Source: Gemmata massiliana (lineage in GTDB: Bacteria > Planctomycetota > Planctomycetia > Gemmatales > Gemmataceae). Taken from it: DNA of 64,000 bases. Below, one piece after another: positions 1 to 8,805 of the stretch. Made by a program: the position numbers and the translations under genes. Where the stretch lies: the NCBI RefSeq assembly GCF_901538265.1, contig NZ_LR593886.1, positions 6,221,738 through 6,285,737 of the forward strand, read 5' to 3'. A model generated the notes under the pieces. That model saw only the letters and a list, made by a program, of their open reading frames with translations. It was not told the DNA's origin and made no database searches. Each line of letters starts with the position of its first letter. The first letter of the stretch is position 1.

Positions 1-83
1 GTTCCGGCTGGACCCTCCGGCTCTCGTGCCTCCCACGACTTGGACTCGAATCGAATCGCCGAGTTCGCCCTGAATGGTGCTGG

Positions 84-3000
84 TTACTTCACCTTCAACA
101 GCAGCGACTTCGCGGCGTGCTCGGCGCCCGTTCCTTCGCGGCGGGCGAGCACCACAATGGGGTGCTCCATCGGCTTCACCCACGGCTCCGCGTAGAGCAC
201 CACTTCGCGACTCGTGTCGCGCTCGGTGATGAGGATGCCGTTCAGCCCGATGTTCAGCACGCGGACACCGTGCGGCAACCCCTGCACGTCGATCGGCACG
301 CGCCCGGCGAACTTCCCCTGGCGCGCGATGTCCACCGTGAACCGCGTCTCCTTACCGGGCTGGATCGCGATCGTCTGTTCGCGCACGGTCGTCACGATGT
401 CCCCCACAGCCGCGACCTTCGGCAACCCGCCCGCGACCTCGCGCGTCACTTCTTTCCCGCCGATCGTCGCACGCGCGATCAGTTTGAGTTTGGCATCCGC
501 GGGGATGGTGGCGTCTGCGTTCGCGTAGAGGGCGAACGTCGTCGAGTTGAACCCACCTTCAACGAACGTTTCCGGTGCCCACATCCCGTCGGGAATCCCG
601 GCGAGTTTGACCTGTACGGGGCCATCGAAGCCATCGAACCGCGTGACGCTCACGTTGACCGGAATCGCGCCGCCCTTCCACACGCTCGGCGCGGTCGGGT
701 TGAAGCTCACGGTGAAATCGGGCTTGGGGTGCCGCACGGTGACGCGGTAGGCGTGATTCGGTCCCGCCGATCCGCGTGCGTCCGTTACGCGAACCTGGTA
801 GCTGCCGTCCGCGGGCACGTCGAAGAACAATCGGCTGTCCTTACCGTACCCCGCCCCGCCGTCGTCGTTGCGGTACGTGAGCGGGAACAGCGGGAGGCCG
901 TTCGGCGGGAACGTTTTGCCGGGCGGGTGCAGTTCGACCTTGTACATGGGCAGGCCGAGGCTGTGGTGCGTCGGCGTGGTGCCGTGGAACGCGACCCGCT
1001 GACCGCCGGTCTGGTAGAACTGGCAATCGTCGTCCGGCCCCTTCGGGAGCGCGAGAATGCGCATCACCTCGCCGTTCACGTAGAGGTAATCGTCGATCGC
1101 GAGTTCGTTCCAGGCGTCGAGCCGGATGCCGGTGCTGGCCGAATCGTGGTCGCGGAACGTGACGCTCGTTTTCGCGGTCGCACGCAGCACACCGAGCGGA
1201 ACCGGTTTACCGGCCGCATCGAGGATCTCGGTCACCGGATCAACGGGCGAACCCGCGCGCCGCGCCAGCACTTCCACGACGAGGCGCTCGCCCTTTCGTG
1301 CTTCAAACCGCGTGGTCTGGGCCTCGTTCGGCTTCGTGAGGATACCATCCGCGGAACCGGGCACGCGAATGTCCGCCCCAGCGGTCGGATTGAGGACGAC
1401 CGCTGAGAACTCGGCCACGGTCACTTCAGCTCTACCCACGGCTTGCATCGCGGCGCCCGAAAGCGGTACCGGGACTTTCGCCCCGGGGACCGCCTCTGCT
1501 GGAACAGTAACTTTCGTCGTCACGCCGCTCGGCGCCCCGAGGTTCACACCGGAAACGTGAACGCTCGTCGTGCGCCCACGCGGTGCGGCGAGCGGGAACA
1601 CGCCCGTCACGACCGGGATCGCGCCAATGTGGAGCCGGTAAGTGAAATCGCCCCCGCCGCGGAAATCACGGTCGCGGACGCCGATCGCGTAAGTGCCCGC
1701 ATTGTGCGCAACGAACCCGAGGGCCGCTGTGCCCTCCGCGAGAACACTCCCGGCTTCGTCGGTGAGCACGATAACCGGGTTGAGTTTCGAGCCGAGTTCG
1801 GGCGCGAGAACTTGCACGCCGATCTGGTCGCCGACCGCGGCCGTGAAGCGGTAGTAATCCATGTCCCCTTCGCGGTCCACTACACCTGCGACGGTCGCGT
1901 TTTGTTTCACGGCCATCGCGTTGCGCGCGGAATCCGTGATGCCGGTTTCGGCGACCGCGGGGAAGTAATCGACCGCGAACGCGACCGGCGCGGACTTCCC
2001 GCCGTCGCCGTCGAGCGTGAACGGTGCGGTCCCAATACGAACCGCGGCGCCGATCGTGACGTCCACTTCGAGCGCGGTCGCGCTGCGCTTCGCCGGGTCG
2101 ATTTTTGCAGTGATTTCGGGCGTGGTGGAAGTGACAGCCTTCACCCAATCCAGCCCGGTCCCGCTAATCGTTACGCGAGTGGTTGCCCCGCGCACACCGC
2201 CAGAGGGGGCGACTCGCGCTACTTTGGGCGGCACTGGTTTGGTGGGCACTGCGGGGAGCAGTTGAGCCGTAGCCTTACCGTTCGCGACATCGAGTAACGC
2301 CCCCGCACCATCGAAGCGAGCGAGCGCGAGTTGCTTCCCGTCCGGCCGCAGCGCGAGATCGAGAACCGTATCGGGCTGGGCATCGAAGACTTTCGCTTCT
2401 GTCAGCTTCGCCGTGTTCCAGGCTTTAATGACTTTGTCTTCGCCAACGGAGTAGAGCCGCGAGCCGTCGCCCGAATACGCGATTCGCCACACCGCGCTCT
2501 CGTGCGCGAACGCCGCGTGAACCAGCTTTGCTCCATCGGCATCGACGGCCCATACCCGGACACTCTTATCGACACCGGCCGCGGCGAGGTGCTTCTTATC
2601 CGGGCTCCAGGCGACCGTGTACAGCCAGTCGGTCGCGTCGCCGAGCGTGTACAACCGCTTACCGGTCGCGACCTCCCACACTTTCACGGCGCGGTCCGCG
2701 CTGACCGACGCGAGCAACTTCCCGTCCGGGTGGAACGCGACGCCGTACACCGCGTCGCTGTGGTCTTTCAGAGTGAGACGCGGAGCGGGCTTGGCCTCCT
2801 TGTCGTCCACGTCCCAGACGTGGACAACGCGATCGTACCCCGCGGTCGCGAGTTGCTTCCCGTCGGGCGAGAACGCCATCGTGTAAATCGCGTCGCGGTG
2901 CGCGTTGATCGCGATCTGCCTCTTTGCGCCCGATTCTCCTACTGGCTGAAGAGACACCATGCCGTTTTTGCCGGCGTCCCCGTGCGCGACCGCGAGCCAG

Positions 3001-3215
3001 TGCCCCTGCGGGTGGAACGTGAGGGCCGTTACGCGCCCGGTAACGGTGATGGGCGTACCTATTTGTGTTCCGAGCACGTTGAACACGCGCACTTCGCCGG
3101 GCGTTCCGAACGCGACGAACTCCCCTTTCGGGGAGTACGCGACCGCGGTGACGGGTGGTGCGGCCGCCGCAATCGCGGGGGAGAGGAGGAGCACCAGCGA
3201 AAGCAGTCGAGCCAT
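84..3215 (-). CDS. Secreted WD40 beta-propeller protein with C-terminal Ig-like/pre-peptidase-type domains
   Basis: The 1043-residue product starts at the ATG at 3215 because a signal peptide (MARLLSLVLLLSPAIAAAA) follows at once; a longer TTG-start frame upstream would spoil it. About seven WD40 units with typical phrases (AFSPDGKQLATAG, VHVWDVDD) fill roughly residues 20-330. After them come an IPT/TIG-like segment (VTISGTGL), a pre-peptidase-like domain (DREGDMDYYRFTA), and further beta-sandwich domains to the end. Exported WD40 proteins of this type commonly sit beside DUF1549/DUF1553 genes in planctomycetes. It is the last gene of the minus-strand unit, 23 bases after the small Ala/Gly-rich gene. 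A role in binding or scaffolding is inference; I see no catalytic motif. Confidence 0.85.
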   Translation of the reverse strand: MARLLSLVLLLSPAIAAAAPPVTAVAYSPKGEFVAFGTPGEVRVFNVLGTQIGTPITVTGRVTALTFHPQGHWLAVAHGDAGKNGMVSLQPVGESGAKRQIAINAHRDAIYTMAFSPDGKQLATAGYDRVVHVWDVDDKEAKPAPRLTLKDHSDAVYGVAFHPDGKLLASVSADRAVKVWEVATGKRLYTLGDATDWLYTVAWSPDKKHLAAAGVDKSVRVWAVDADGAKLVHAAFAHESAVWRIAYSGDGSRLYSVGEDKVIKAWNTAKLTEAKVFDAQPDTVLDLALRPDGKQLALARFDGAGALLDVANGKATAQLLPAVPTKPVPPKVARVAPSGGVRGATTRVTISGTGLDWVKAVTSTTPEITAKIDPAKRSATALEVDVTIGAAVRIGTAPFTLDGDGGKSAPVAFAVDYFPAVAETGITDSARNAMAVKQNATVAGVVDREGDMDYYRFTAAVGDQIGVQVLAPELGSKLNPVIVLTDEAGSVLAEGTAALGFVAHNAGTYAIGVRDRDFRGGGDFTYRLHIGAIPVVTGVFPLAAPRGRTTSVHVSGVNLGAPSGVTTKVTVPAEAVPGAKVPVPLSGAAMQAVGRAEVTVAEFSAVVLNPTAGADIRVPGSADGILTKPNEAQTTRFEARKGERLVVEVLARRAGSPVDPVTEILDAAGKPVPLGVLRATAKTSVTFRDHDSASTGIRLDAWNELAIDDYLYVNGEVMRILALPKGPDDDCQFYQTGGQRVAFHGTTPTHHSLGLPMYKVELHPPGKTFPPNGLPLFPLTYRNDDGGAGYGKDSRLFFDVPADGSYQVRVTDARGSAGPNHAYRVTVRHPKPDFTVSFNPTAPSVWKGGAIPVNVSVTRFDGFDGPVQVKLAGIPDGMWAPETFVEGGFNSTTFALYANADATIPADAKLKLIARATIGGKEVTREVAGGLPKVAAVGDIVTTVREQTIAIQPGKETRFTVDIARQGKFAGRVPIDVQGLPHGVRVLNIGLNGILITERDTSREVVLYAEPWVKPMEHPIVVLARREGTGAEHAAKSLLLKVK

Positions 3216-3238
3216 GAGAGGTCTGTCCGAGGAGTGGA

Positions 3239-3652
3239 TCAGTGGAACAGGGCCATCGCGGTGCCGGCCGTGGCAAATAACAAGAACAGTATCGCGAGCG
3301 AACACCCGGCGCAACCGTCCGCGCAACCGCCGGCGCCTTCGAGTGCGGCGCCGGCCACTTCGCCCGCGCCTTCGAGCGCCGCCCCCGCAACCTCACCAAC
3401 CGCTCCCGCCGCACTGCCCGCGAGGTCGATCGCGCCGCTCGTCACTTCGGCCGCAAAACCGACAAGGTTGGCGCCCGTAGTCGCGATATCACCGGTCACA
3501 GCCACGCCATCAACAAAGGCGCTGTTTCCACTGGCCGCCGGCGGGTTGGGCTGGGGTTGCGGTTTGTCCCACGGCCTCGGTTGGAGCGGCAGTGCGCCCG
3601 GTACAACCGGGGGTGTATTTTCGGGCGTCGCGTTCGGGTTAAGCGGGTCCAT
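3239..3652 (-). CDS. Small Ala/Gly-rich protein with C-terminal membrane segment
   Basis: This 137-residue protein is unrecognised. A Pro/Asn-rich N-terminus (about residues 1-40) is followed by a low-complexity Ala/Gly/Glu stretch with the near-tandem repeat GEVAGAALEGAG, a cysteine cluster (GGCADGCAGCS) and a hydrophobic C-terminal segment (LAILFLLFATAGTAMALF) that could span the membrane. It has an ATG start and lies 45 bases after the DUF1549 gene and 23 before the WD40 gene, so it is probably co-transcribed. The repeat-rich central helix could insert into or coat a membrane, but no function can be assigned. Confidence 0.6.
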   Translation of the reverse strand: MDPLNPNATPENTPPVVPGALPLQPRPWDKPQPQPNPPAASGNSAFVDGVAVTGDIATTGANLVGFAAEVTSGAIDLAGSAAGAVGEVAGAALEGAGEVAGAALEGAGGCADGCAGCSLAILFLLFATAGTAMALFH

Positions 3653-3697
3653 CGGGCGTCACCGTAGCTTTCGCGACCGGCGCAACCGGTCGGCGGC

Positions 3698-6181
3698 TCA
3701 ATGATTGAACAGGAACTCGCGGCCTGTCAGGACCGCCCATACAAAGTCTTCGATCGTCTCGCGACGAGATTGTGCCCCGTCCTTCGATCCGTCCGCGAGA
3801 ATGTCCAAAAACTTCTTCTGTTCGGCCTCGGTCGGCTTCCGGCTCAACCCGGCCAGGAACACGCGGTCCACAATTTCCTCGTCTTTTAGCTTCTCCGCGA
3901 TCCACTTGGCGACGACGGAATTCGGATCGCGCAGCTTGTCATTGAGGGTGTAACCGTTATTCAGGTGAAGCGCCTGCGTGACGCTGGCGTCGGAGGTGCG
4001 CTCGCACGCACACGTCTGGACGCGCTCCGCGCGCCCGAAGGCGTCGAGGAACTGCGACGTGGCGAGTGAGTCCGGCACCTGCACCGCGCGCGTGCCGCGC
4101 GGGTACGAACCGATGGGCGAAGTCGCGTCGCCCGCGGCCGACGTGATCTTGTCGAACGGCGTCGCCACCCCGGTGAGGTCGGAGTACGCATCGAGGATCA
4201 CCTCGCCCGGCAATCGCCGCACCAAGTAGCGCGAGTAGAACCGATCGTCCGCGGCGTTCTCCTTCAGCGGCTTCGACGAGCGCTGGTACGCGGCCGAGTT
4301 CAGGATCGTGCGCATGAGGTGCTTGACGTCGTACTTGTTCTTCACGAAGTCGTCCGCGAGCGCGGTGAACAGCGCCGCGTTGCTCGGCGGGTTCGTTTCT
4401 CGCAAGTCGTCTTCGGCCTCCACCAGCCCGCGCCCCATGTAGTTCTTCCAGACGCGGTTCACGAGTGATTTCGCAAAGTACGGGTTGGTCGGCGCCGTGA
4501 GCCAGTCGGTGAAGTACGTTCGACGGGCGACGGGCGAATCCGCGGGGAGCGGCTTGCCATCAAGGGGCGTGGGGGACATCGCGACACCCTTGCGAAGGTG
4601 CAGCGCGTCGCCCTCGGTCTGGCTCTGCACGAGCACCTCGCCCCCGCGATCGCCGTTCTTCAGCCCCACGCGCGCGAACAGGTTCGCGAAGGCCCAATAC
4701 TGGTCCTGGGTCCATTTCTCCAGCGGGTGGTTGTGGCACTTCGCGCAGCCGATGGACGTACCGAGGAACGTGATCGAGGTCGATTCGGCCAGCGCGCTCA
4801 CGTCCTTGTGGAGCACGAAGTAGTTCCCACCGCCGTTGGTGAGCGAGCTCCCGCTCGCCGTGAGGACGTCGCGTGCGAACTTGTCCCACGGCTTGTTGTC
4901 CGCGACACTCTGCCGCACCGATCGGTAGAAGGCCCACATCGCGGGTTGCGGTAATTTGCGGGTCGAAACGAGCAAGAGATCGGACCACTTGTGCGTCCAG
5001 TAATCGACGAACGCGGGGTGATCGAGCAGTTTGTCGATGAGCTTCGCGCGCTTCTTCGCGTCGGTGTCCTTCAGGAACGCCGCGACCTCGTCGGCCGTGG
5101 GCAGGATGCCGCACGAATCGAGGTACACGCGACGGATGAACTCCGCGTCGGTACACGGTTCCGATGCCGGGAGGCGCAGGAGCTGCAACTTCTGGTTCAC
5201 GTGCTCGTCAACGAAGTTGTTCTGCTTTGCAGGCGCGCCGGACTTGAGTTCGTTGGGGTACGGCGCGGTAATCGTGAGCGTGGCGACCTTCGTACCGAAC
5301 CCGACCGTGACCGCCGCTTCACCGTTCCCCACCGGCGTGACGAGTCCGTCTTCCGCAACGCGGGCCACGAGTTCTTCGCTCGATCCGAACCGCGCCAGAT
5401 TGGTTACGTCCTCGCTGGCGCCGTCGGAGTAGATCGCCCGCACCCGAACCTGGAAGTTGATCTTGGGACCACCGGGCTTCACGAGAATCGCGGGCGGGAA
5501 CACTTCGAGGCGCTCGAGTTCCGCATCGGTGGGTTTGGGACCGGGCGCACCGGCCTGGAGCCACGCGAGCAGCGTCTTGTAATGGACCGATTCTTCCGTG
5601 AAGCGCTCGCCCCCGCTGTGGGGCACCCCGCGCACGGCCTTTTTCAGCAACAGGCTGTCGGCCGGCTTGGTGAGGTCGACGCGCCGGGCGAGCGCCTGTC
5701 GCGTGAGCACGAACCAGTCGGTTTCCGGGTCGTACCCGCGGAGCGACAGTTTCATCCCGCCTTTCCCCGCGAGCGCACCGTGGCAGGCGCCCGCGTTGCA
5801 CCCGGTCCGCGTGAGTATCGGAATGATGTGATTGCGGAAGTTCGGCGTACTGGGAGCATCAGCGCCCACCTTGCAAGTCACGTTGACCCGTCTGTCGCCG
5901 TAGGTGATCGTGACGATAGACTCGCCGCCACTCACGGCAGTAACGAGTCCCTTCGCGTCCACTTTAACGGCGGAGCCGATTGGGGCTTGAGTCGAAGCGT
6001 ACCGGACCAGCGCGGTCACGTCGCGCACGGCTCGCGCGCCCTCTTCTTCGATGACGAACAGTTGCTGCGTCCGGTTCGGCCCACCGAGCACGACCTCGGA
6101 CGGGAACACGCGCAAGTCCGCCGCCGAAGCAACCGGCGAAAGGCACAGCAGAGAAGCGAGAGCGGGGAGGAGGAACCGCAT
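3698..6181 (-). CDS. Secreted DUF1549/DUF1553 protein with Ig-like domains and haem-type motifs
   Basis: The 827-residue product has a signal peptide ending near VASA (residues 1-20). A bacterial Ig-like (Big_2) domain covers about 21-105, then a PSCyt-like region with C128-NAGA-C133-H (CX4CH spacing). A second Ig-like domain (about 225-305), DUF1549 with a CAKCH motif and DUF1553 (SLVNRVWKNYMGRGLV) follow. The Cys-Cys-His motifs suggest covalent haem c, which is inference. These families are greatly expanded in planctomycetes and usually pair with DUF1501; here the DUF1501 gene lies upstream in the same unit. The biochemical role of the family is not established. ATG start. Confidence 0.88.
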   Translation of the reverse strand: MRFLLPALASLLCLSPVASAADLRVFPSEVVLGGPNRTQQLFVIEEEGARAVRDVTALVRYASTQAPIGSAVKVDAKGLVTAVSGGESIVTITYGDRRVNVTCKVGADAPSTPNFRNHIIPILTRTGCNAGACHGALAGKGGMKLSLRGYDPETDWFVLTRQALARRVDLTKPADSLLLKKAVRGVPHSGGERFTEESVHYKTLLAWLQAGAPGPKPTDAELERLEVFPPAILVKPGGPKINFQVRVRAIYSDGASEDVTNLARFGSSEELVARVAEDGLVTPVGNGEAAVTVGFGTKVATLTITAPYPNELKSGAPAKQNNFVDEHVNQKLQLLRLPASEPCTDAEFIRRVYLDSCGILPTADEVAAFLKDTDAKKRAKLIDKLLDHPAFVDYWTHKWSDLLLVSTRKLPQPAMWAFYRSVRQSVADNKPWDKFARDVLTASGSSLTNGGGNYFVLHKDVSALAESTSITFLGTSIGCAKCHNHPLEKWTQDQYWAFANLFARVGLKNGDRGGEVLVQSQTEGDALHLRKGVAMSPTPLDGKPLPADSPVARRTYFTDWLTAPTNPYFAKSLVNRVWKNYMGRGLVEAEDDLRETNPPSNAALFTALADDFVKNKYDVKHLMRTILNSAAYQRSSKPLKENAADDRFYSRYLVRRLPGEVILDAYSDLTGVATPFDKITSAAGDATSPIGSYPRGTRAVQVPDSLATSQFLDAFGRAERVQTCACERTSDASVTQALHLNNGYTLNDKLRDPNSVVAKWIAEKLKDEEIVDRVFLAGLSRKPTEAEQKKFLDILADGSKDGAQSRRETIEDFVWAVLTGREFLFNH

Positions 6182-6217
6182 ATCGAATACCCAATAACGA
6201 TTACTCGTGATCGATCC

Positions 6218-6664
6218 CTATGGACGAGGTGTTCTGCCAATCGGTCCCTGAGCGGACAACGCCTGCTCGATATCATTCACTACTTTGTCCCAACCCGTTA
6301 CATGCCGCTGAACCTCTTGAAATAGTGTGTTGAGCAGTTTCCAATCACCATCCGGATCGACCTCATCAGGGTCATTCGGGTCTTCCGGAGTTCCCCAATC
6401 GGGCTCTGTCACCGACCACGTGTCTACAGGGATGCTATTTGCGTTCTGTAATTGAAACGAGAGATAATCAGATTCGGCGCGCGGGATTGTGTAGGTGAGC
6501 ACCACCCGCGATTGAGGCAAAATCACCTCATAGGAGGTTTCAGCCGTTCCCACTCGGGGAGTTCGTCTAACCCAATTCACCTGACTGAGCTTCGTCCGCT
6601 CCAGCAGTCCCCGCACGAGTTCTCGGAATTTCTGCAACGGGATTGTCGGAACCGATTTGACCAT
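6218..6664 (-). CDS. Hypothetical acidic-tailed protein overlapping the upstream gene
   Basis: This 148-residue protein is unrecognised. It has a basic N-terminal half (QKFRELVRGLLERTKLS), a predicted beta-rich middle and an acidic Asp/Pro-rich stretch (about residues 94-106), and no signal peptide or membrane segment. Its ATG lies 98 bases inside the preceding gene in another frame, after a weak GAGAG. The protein-like N-terminus suggests this reading frame is the functional one in the overlap, while the tail of the upstream protein there looks like an out-of-frame shadow. It lies 36 bases before the DUF1549 gene in the same unit. Confidence 0.55.
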   Translation of the reverse strand: MVKSVPTIPLQKFRELVRGLLERTKLSQVNWVRRTPRVGTAETSYEVILPQSRVVLTYTIPRAESDYLSFQLQNANSIPVDTWSVTEPDWGTPEDPNDPDEVDPDGDWKLLNTLFQEVQRHVTGWDKVVNDIEQALSAQGPIGRTPRP

Positions 6665-7208
6665 GACTCATCTCTCGGAATGGCGCTCGTAATTGATCCA
6701 ACCGTGCGTGGAGCAAGAGCAACAATGGTATCCACTTATCTCTCAAAAGTTTCGGAGGGAGTTTCGCAGTTTTCTTTCCGGTCATTTCAGAGAATGTGTG
6801 GCCGAACTCTCGCAACCTGCTCACTAGTTCCATCATGTTACCATCTGTTGCGGCGCTTCCAGTGGAGGGCAGGGTAGCGAGAATTTCGGCTAAATCTCTC
6901 GCGCGTAGTTCCGCTAACTTCCAATCGCTATCCGTAACGACCGCTTGTAATTCTGACAACAGACGCCCAGCATGCGCCGCAACGAACCGCTCAAATGCCT
7001 CTTTACTTTCTGTCAGGGTTTTATTCGCCGCATCACGCGCTGCTTCTGCCGCCTCTTTACCCTTCCTTGCCTCTTTTCGGGCCTCACGAATTTGGACGAT
7101 CGCGATCCAAAAACCTGCGACGCCAACAACTAATCCTACCACGCCAACGATGAAGCCCCACACCGTGAGGAAATCGCTCGTTTCAGGAGCCAGGGCGAAC
7201 AAGTACAT
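6567..7208 (-). CDS. Membrane-anchored coiled-coil protein
   Basis: The 213-residue product has one strong N-terminal membrane segment (about residues 13-38, WGFIVGVVGLVVGVAGFW), then a charged helical stretch rich in Ala, Lys and Glu (EARKEARKGKEAAEAARDAA) likely to form a coiled coil, and a helical C-terminal half. The last 34 residues overlap the downstream gene in another frame and are low in secondary-structure-like pattern, so a frameshift near 6660 may have lengthened the protein. It lies 13 bases after the DUF1501 gene. No function assigned. Confidence 0.6.
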   Translation of the reverse strand: MYLFALAPETSDFLTVWGFIVGVVGLVVGVAGFWIAIVQIREARKEARKGKEAAEAARDAANKTLTESKEAFERFVAAHAGRLLSELQAVVTDSDWKLAELRARDLAEILATLPSTGSAATDGNMMELVSRLREFGHTFSEMTGKKTAKLPPKLLRDKWIPLLLLLHARLDQLRAPFREMSHGQIGSDNPVAEIPRTRAGTAGADEAQSGELG

Positions 7209-7221
7209 TCACGGCTCCCGC

Positions 7222-8589
7222 TCAGAACAGTTCGTTGATCGGCTTCAGGCCGTAATCGACCATCGGCATCGGCCGGTTCTGCGGGCCGGGGAGTTCCTTG
7301 TGCGGATCGAGTCCCAATCCCTTGTAGAGCGTCGCCGCGACCTCACCCGGGGTGACCGGGCGCGACTTCGGGGCGTAACCGAGTTCGTCCGTCTCACCGA
7401 CCACCACGCCGCCCTTCAGCGGCCCGCCGCCGATGACGATCGACCACGCGCCGGGGTGGTGGTCGCGCCCGCCGGCCGGGTTCACCTTCGGGGTGCGCCC
7501 GAACTCGCCCAGCGCCACCACCATCGTGTTCGAGAGCAACCCGCGCTCGCTCAGGTCTTCGAGTAGCGCCGTGTACGCGGCGTCGAAGTTCGGGGCGACC
7601 TCCTTCGACATCTGCACGATGTCCGTGAACGGCTTCGAGCCGTGGATGTCCCACGTCACCTCATCGAACACCGTCTCGAACATATTCACCGTGACAAACC
7701 GCACCCCGGCTTCAATGAGCCGCCGGGCCATTAGGCACGACTGCCCGAAGCGCGTGCGCCCGTAGCGGTCCTTCGTCTTCTCGGGTTCCTTCTCCAGTGC
7801 GAATGCGTTACGGGCCTTCTCGCTCGACATCAGCTTGTACGCGAGCTTGAAGTTGTCGTCGAGTTGCTTGGACTGGGCGTTCTTCTCGAACACGTCCGTC
7901 GCGCCGTCGACCGCGTCGCGCAACTTCTGCCGGCGCTCGGCTCGAATCGCAGAAACGTATTCGGGCGGGAGCAGGTCCGGCACCTTGAAGCCGGGCGCGT
8001 TCGGGTCCGCGTTCAGGATGAACGGATCGTGGGGCTTACCGAGGTAGCCGGCTGTGTGACCGTGCGGCAAGTTCCCGCCGGTGCGCCCGATGGGTTTGGG
8101 CAGCAGGACGTGTGCGGGAAGTTCTCCGCGGCCACCCTTCAGGTAGCCGAGCGCGCAACCGATGTGGGGGTGTTCCACGCCGCCGGTAAAGAGCCGGCCC
8201 GTTTGCATCATCTGGTGACCGGTGTCGTGGACCGCGGTCGCCGTGTGGTACACGCTCCGGATCAGAGAGAACTTGTCGGCGTGCTTTGCCATTTTGGGGA
8301 AGATCTCACTGATCTGCATCCCCACCGCGTTCGTCTGAACGGGCTTGAACGGCCCGCGCACTTCCGCCGGCGCGTTTGGTTTCATGTCCCACGTATCGAG
8401 CTGGCTCGGTCCGCCGACGAGGAACAGCATGATGCAGTTCACGTCGGTGTCTTTGCCGTTCGCGGCTTTCGCGCGTTGCAGTTCGGACAGCGTCAGGCCG
8501 AGCGGGGCGATCGCGCCGGCGTGTAAAAAGTCCCGTCGCGAGAGGCCGTCACAGAACGTAGCGGGGCGGTCAGCGTCTAACCGGATCAC
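7222..8589 (-). CDS. DUF1501 protein (sulfatase-like fold, Tat-type N-terminus)
   Basis: This 455-residue protein of the DUF1501 family has an alkaline-phosphatase/sulfatase-like fold, is widespread in planctomycetes, and has no confirmed substrate. The N-terminus has a twin-arginine-like export motif (LSRRDFLHAGAIAPLGL, about residues 16-32). Family phrases include MLFLVGGPSQLDTWDMKP near 55-72 and VALGEFGRTPKVNPAGGRDH near the C-terminal third. The start is GTG, with an AGAGG about nine bases upstream. It opens the minus-strand unit and faces the plus-strand DUF1549 gene across a 216-base divergent promoter region. Confidence 0.9.
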   Translation of the reverse strand: MIRLDADRPATFCDGLSRRDFLHAGAIAPLGLTLSELQRAKAANGKDTDVNCIMLFLVGGPSQLDTWDMKPNAPAEVRGPFKPVQTNAVGMQISEIFPKMAKHADKFSLIRSVYHTATAVHDTGHQMMQTGRLFTGGVEHPHIGCALGYLKGGRGELPAHVLLPKPIGRTGGNLPHGHTAGYLGKPHDPFILNADPNAPGFKVPDLLPPEYVSAIRAERRQKLRDAVDGATDVFEKNAQSKQLDDNFKLAYKLMSSEKARNAFALEKEPEKTKDRYGRTRFGQSCLMARRLIEAGVRFVTVNMFETVFDEVTWDIHGSKPFTDIVQMSKEVAPNFDAAYTALLEDLSERGLLSNTMVVALGEFGRTPKVNPAGGRDHHPGAWSIVIGGGPLKGGVVVGETDELGYAPKSRPVTPGEVAATLYKGLGLDPHKELPGPQNRPMPMVDYGLKPINELF

Positions 8590-8805
8590 TGGCGGGAACC
8601 TCTTCCGGTGGGAGGGGCCGAAGCGTTCGTATCCGCCACAGTAGCCGAGTTTTGCGCCCCAAACAATGAGAAACAGGGGAGGTTGCGCAATCTCTTCCGG
8701 GTAGTGAACCGTATTTCATGTTCGCCCTGTTGGGTGACGTAGAGTAAAATGGTATCGTCCTACCTGCCCTCCCCGCCGCTCCCGCCAATAGACCGAGGCC
8801 GACCG
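8590..8805. promoter_or_regulatory. Divergent intergenic region between two cytochrome-like units
   Basis: These 216 bases separate the divergent DUF1501 (minus) and PSCyt/DUF1549 (plus) genes and must hold promoters for both units. I see no convincing -35/-10 pair, palindrome or repeat. An upstream reading-frame extension of the plus gene to 8749 exists, but its sequence is Pro-rich and unlike a signal peptide, so I treat it as non-coding. Confidence 0.4.
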
